Notes under the pieces: generated by a model
What the model saw: only the letters and a program-made list of their open reading frames with translations
What the model was told of the DNA's origin: nothing
Database searches by the model: none
Translations under genes and position numbers: made by a program
Shown: positions 60,852 through 64,000 of the stretch, in pieces
How the letters are laid out: the number at the start of each line of letters is the position of its first letter
How positions within the stretch are numbered: position 1 is the stretch's first letter
From: Flavobacterium chilense
Lineage (GTDB): Bacteria > Bacteroidota > Bacteroidia > Flavobacteriales > Flavobacteriaceae
Reading direction: 5' to 3'
Assembly (NCBI RefSeq): GCF_001602525.1
Contig: NZ_LSYT01000007.1
Span: 186,001 to 250,000, forward strand
Length of the DNA stretch: 64,000 nt

Positions 60852-62265
60852 ACTTATTATTTTCTTTTGTTGTCTTTTTTTCTCCACCAATGGTGAGACA
60901 GAAAAGGCAGATTCAACTCCAATAATTAAAAATATGGTTCACAAAGTCGATACAACAGCGGTAGATTCTTTTTCGGAGGATAGAATCTATAATGCGGAAG
61001 TTTTAAAGGATGTTTTTAAGAAGTTGAAGGAAAATGAAAGCAACAATAACAAAAAGATAAATATTGTACATGTTGGGGATTCGCATATTCAGAGCGATTT
61101 GATGACCAATGAAATTAGAAAGAACTTACAGCAAAAGTTTGGAAACGGCGGACGTGGTTTTGTTTTTCCATATCAGCTGGCTAAAACAAATGGTTCTTAT
61201 AACGAACGCTTTTATTCGAACAGAGCCTGGGAAAGTTATCGAAATATACATCCCTTTAAAAATCTACCGATTGGTTTAAGCGGAATTGCACTCTGGAGAG
61301 ATAACGATGGTTTTGCAATCGAATTGCATATTAAAGATGCTGCTTATAAATTCAATTCTATTTATATCATTACCCCGCAGAATCAAAATATGTTCAATTT
61401 GGCGATCTCGTCCCAAACCAAAACAATTCAGTCTACAGAGCGAAAAATCATAACACATAAGATTAAAAAAGGAGAAGCTATTTCGACCATTGCCGATAAA
61501 TACAATATTTCAATTGCCGATATTAAAAAAGTCAATCACCTCAAGTCAAATAATATTCGTGCAGGAAGAACATTAAAGATCTTAACAAACGAAACAAGAC
61601 CTAAGAATATTACCAGTTCAGAGTTTGTTCCTTTAGATTTAGAATCAGATTCGTTCTCACATTCTTATCATTCAGATAAAGCTTTAGATAAAATCTTTCT
61701 GGTTCCAAATAAAAACTCCGAGAAGTATGAACTTAACGGCCTTTTTCTGGAAAAAGATGCTCCGGGAGTTATTTACAGCAGTATTGGAGTAAACGGAGCA
61801 AAATTTTCAGATTACAATAAATACCCATTATTTTTTGATCAGTTTAAAGCCCTGCATGCTGATTTACTCGTTTTGTCATTAGGAACAAACGAAAGTTACG
61901 ATCATATGGATGCTGTTGCTTATATAAAAGAACTACGTGAATTTATAAAAAAGATAAAAGAGCAAAACAGCAATGTAGCCATACTTGTTATGACACCGCC
62001 TCCCTCTTTGCTTAAAGCCAGAAAACCTAATATTTACATTCACGAATATGCAAAAAGTATTATAGAGGCAGCAAAAACAGATGGTTTTGCAGTTTGGGAT
62101 TTATATGATGAATTTGGAGGAATGGACGGAATCCGAAATCTAAAAGCAACAGGATTAATTGGTCCTGATTGGGTTCACTATTCTAAAAAAGGATACGAAA
62201 AGCAAGGAAACTTGTTTATAGAGGCATTTTTAAAAGCATATGATAATTTTAAATTAAAAAATTAA
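60844..62265 (+). CDS. SGNH-hydrolase-like protein with inserted LysM domain
   Basis: A 473-residue exported protein; MNRLIIFFCCLFFSTNG is a short signal sequence. SGNH blocks: INIVHVGDSHIQSDL (Ser80), LLVLSLGTNESYDH (Asn349) and PDWVHYSKKGYEKQG (Asp442, His445). Between block I and block III, residues ~203-247 (HKIKKGEAISTIADKYNISIADIKKVN...AGRTLKI) form a LysM domain, which binds N-acetylglucosamine-containing glycans. A LysM inside the SGNH fold rather than at an end is unusual. It overlaps the upstream gene by 8 bases and is 1 base from the MBOAT start, so the three are one operon. Confidence 0.78.
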   Translation: MNRLIIFFCCLFFSTNGETEKADSTPIIKNMVHKVDTTAVDSFSEDRIYNAEVLKDVFKKLKENESNNNKKINIVHVGDSHIQSDLMTNEIRKNLQQKFGNGGRGFVFPYQLAKTNGSYNERFYSNRAWESYRNIHPFKNLPIGLSGIALWRDNDGFAIELHIKDAAYKFNSIYIITPQNQNMFNLAISSQTKTIQSTERKIITHKIKKGEAISTIADKYNISIADIKKVNHLKSNNIRAGRTLKILTNETRPKNITSSEFVPLDLESDSFSHSYHSDKALDKIFLVPNKNSEKYELNGLFLEKDAPGVIYSSIGVNGAKFSDYNKYPLFFDQFKALHADLLVLSLGTNESYDHMDAVAYIKELREFIKKIKEQNSNVAILVMTPPPSLLKARKPNIYIHEYAKSIIEAAKTDGFAVWDLYDEFGGMDGIRNLKATGLIGPDWVHYSKKGYEKQGNLFIEAFLKAYDNFKLKN

Positions 62266-62266
62266 G

Positions 62267-63952
62267 TTGATTACAATTGATAGCATAAATAATTGGTTTG
62301 TTCAAAATTTTGGTGCAGTTACATTAGAACAGGCTAAAGGGTGGTTTATATATAATCCGGACGAAAAACTATTATTTAATACCGGATTATTCTTAGGGTT
62401 ATTTCTCGTTTTTTATTTTGTGTATGCCTTTTTACGCAAAACATTTTATTTAAGATTAACGTACGTTATTCTCTTCTCACTTTTCTTTTATTATAAGTCA
62501 AGCGGAATCTACTTTTTACTGCTATTGCTTTCCTCTGTCGTCGATTATGGACTGAGTCAGGTAATTTACAGAGAAGCAAAAGACAGTCGAAAGAAAATTT
62601 ATCTTGTAATAAGTGTAATCCTGAATCTGGGATTATTAGGTTATTTCAAATACATGAACTTTATGATTGTTACCTTCAATGATATGTTTCATGGTAATTA
62701 TCAGCTTCATGATATTTTTCTTCCTGTCGGAATTTCATTTTATACCTTCCAGTCGATGAGTTATATTATTGAAATTTATCGTGAAGAAATTAAGCCAACA
62801 AAAAATTACATCGAATATTTATTTTTCGTTTCATTTTTCCCGCAATTAGTTGCCGGACCAATTGTAAGAGCAAAGGATTTCCTGCCACAGATTTATCAAA
62901 AACTAAATCTGACCAAGCAGGATGTAAACAATGCTTTGTTTTTAATTATAGGTGGATTAATCAAGAAAACCGTAATCTCAAATTACATTTCGATAAACTT
63001 TGTAGACCGTGTTTTTGATACACCGATGAATTACACATCGTTTGAAAACTTAATGGCGTCTTATGGATATGCTATTCAAATTTATTGCGATTTTTCCGGA
63101 TACTCAGATATGGCAATCGGAATTGCGCTATTATTAGGTTTTAAATTGCCGGCCAACTTTAGAACACCATACAAATCAACATCAATTACAGATTTCTGGA
63201 GAAGATGGCACATTTCGCTGTCCACCTGGTTAAAAGATTTCTTGTATATCTCTATTGGAGGAAACAGAGAAGGAACATTCGCAGGATTTTTATTTCCTAG
63301 TTTATTTTTCTTTGGATTGTTGCTTTGGGGAATTTCAAATATAAACGAGAGCTTTGTTCCGTTAGCAATAGCAATTGGGGCAATCGTAGTATTTTGCTTG
63401 ACATTTTTACTTTCAAAGAAAAGAAACCAGACACTGGTAACCAATTTCAATTTGTTTACCACAATGCTACTGGGAGGATTATGGCATGGAGCCGGGGCAC
63501 AATTTATTGTTTGGGGAGCATTACACGGTTTGGCATTAGCTATTCATAAAATTTTCATGGAATTTTTCCCATCCAAAAAAGAAGGTAAAAGTTCAGGTTT
63601 ACTTTGGAAATTCATATCAATCGTAATTACGTTTCATTTTGTAGTTTTCTGTTGGATCTTTTTCCGTGCCAGAGATTTTGAAACAGCCTTACAAGTGATT
63701 AATAATATAGGTCAGTTAACTTTTGAGCCAGAACATTGGCAGGCAATTGTTATAGGGTATAAAAATGTATTTTTATTAATGCTTTTTGGATACGTTTGGC
63801 ATTTCTTACCGGAAGTAATCACTTCAAAAATGAAATTTGTTTTTGATAAAACACCTTTAATAGGAAAAGCAATTATTCTGGGCTTTGTATACTGGATTGT
63901 ATATGCAACAGCAGTTGCTGGTTCGCAGCCGTTTATTTACTTCCAGTTTTAA
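62267..63952 (+). CDS. MBOAT family membrane-bound O-acyltransferase (AlgI/PatA-like)
   Basis: A 561-residue polytopic inner-membrane protein, with a TTG start giving MITIDSINNW; no better ATG is available. The MBOAT core is clear: FYTFQSMSYIIEIYRE, FVSFFPQLVAGPIVRAKDFLPQI, DFSGYSDMAIGIALLLGFKLPANFRTPYKSTSITDFWRRWHISLSTWLKDFLYISIGG, and LLGGLWHGAGAQFIVWGALHG with the catalytic histidine near residue 406. It should move an acetyl group across the inner membrane, which the SGNH partners encoded upstream would place on a periplasmic glycan. Peptidoglycan is hinted at by the partner's LysM domain. Confidence 0.9.
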   Translation: MITIDSINNWFVQNFGAVTLEQAKGWFIYNPDEKLLFNTGLFLGLFLVFYFVYAFLRKTFYLRLTYVILFSLFFYYKSSGIYFLLLLLSSVVDYGLSQVIYREAKDSRKKIYLVISVILNLGLLGYFKYMNFMIVTFNDMFHGNYQLHDIFLPVGISFYTFQSMSYIIEIYREEIKPTKNYIEYLFFVSFFPQLVAGPIVRAKDFLPQIYQKLNLTKQDVNNALFLIIGGLIKKTVISNYISINFVDRVFDTPMNYTSFENLMASYGYAIQIYCDFSGYSDMAIGIALLLGFKLPANFRTPYKSTSITDFWRRWHISLSTWLKDFLYISIGGNREGTFAGFLFPSLFFFGLLLWGISNINESFVPLAIAIGAIVVFCLTFLLSKKRNQTLVTNFNLFTTMLLGGLWHGAGAQFIVWGALHGLALAIHKIFMEFFPSKKEGKSSGLLWKFISIVITFHFVVFCWIFFRARDFETALQVINNIGQLTFEPEHWQAIVIGYKNVFLLMLFGYVWHFLPEVITSKMKFVFDKTPLIGKAIILGFVYWIVYATAVAGSQPFIYFQF

Positions 63953-64000
63953 TTTTAAGGTTCATAGCCACAAAGGCACAAAGGCGCAAAGGTTTTTATT
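63953..64000. repeat. CAAAGG-type intergenic repeat at window end
   Basis: The sequence reads AGCCACAAAGGCACAAAGG then CGCAAAGG, three CAAAGG words in a row. It resembles the series near 20842-20876 and belongs to the same kind of intergenic phrase. It is cut by the window end. Confidence 0.5.

Overview
This window reads as a chromosomal segment of a low-GC Bacteroidota, most likely a Flavobacterium or close relative. The evidence is the AT-rich sequence, the SusC/SusD pair, HmuY/DUF6607-type heme-uptake genes, a PorV/PorQ-family barrel, many MKK-type lipoproteins, and the Bacteroidota promoter -7 element (TAnnTTTG) in front of many genes. I count 53 protein genes and two tRNA-Thr genes. No transposase, phage gene or CRISPR array was seen.

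Bases 1-11034 are the end of a surface polysaccharide cluster on the plus strand. It holds four or five glycosyltransferases, a NodB-like protein, a FemAB-like protein, a small GNAT acetyltransferase, an O-antigen polymerase/ligase and the initiating polyprenyl-phosphate sugar transferase. Most of these genes overlap or nearly touch, as in one operon. Bases 11036-20834 are envelope and housekeeping genes: a candidate lipoprotein N-acyltransferase (Lnb/DUF4105), a PorV/PorQ-family barrel, phosphatidylserine synthase, a GH25 muramidase, LptB, a carboxymuconolactone decarboxylase, TatC, KdsD and a RecQ lacking its zinc cysteines.

Bases 21142-31627 hold metabolism and redox repair: an FAD dehydrogenase, an SMI1/KNR4 protein with an unknown partner, a quinone oxidoreductase, an exported aminopeptidase P, exported MsrB-MsrA, Idi, QueD-like, Bcp and ManA. 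Two identical tRNA-Thr(TGT) genes follow, each with its own promoter and terminator. Bases 32100-48807 carry small membrane and lipoproteins, HtpG, an OmpA-family lipoprotein, an ABC ATPase, an S9 peptidase, FabH, a GIY-YIG nuclease set among short repeats, CutC, an outer-membrane barrel and ArgS.

Bases 49497-54220 are a SusC/SusD pair without catabolic enzymes. Bases 54437-59016 look like a heme-acquisition locus (DUF6607 divergent from a TonB receptor plus HmuY-like lipoprotein). Bases 59367-63952 encode two SGNH esterase-like proteins, one with an inserted LysM domain, followed by an MBOAT O-acyltransferase: a probable envelope-glycan O-acetylation cassette.

The most unusual signals are (1) a stand-alone GIY-YIG gene flanked on each side by a similarly spaced triplet of short inverted/direct repeats, resembling a REP-plus-nuclease element; (2) two different terminator hairpins that occur in mirror order on either side of susCD, one with no gene in front of it; and (3) a structured intergenic element with a perfect 21-bp stem near 24.7 kb. 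All functional calls come from motif recognition by eye; no database search was run.
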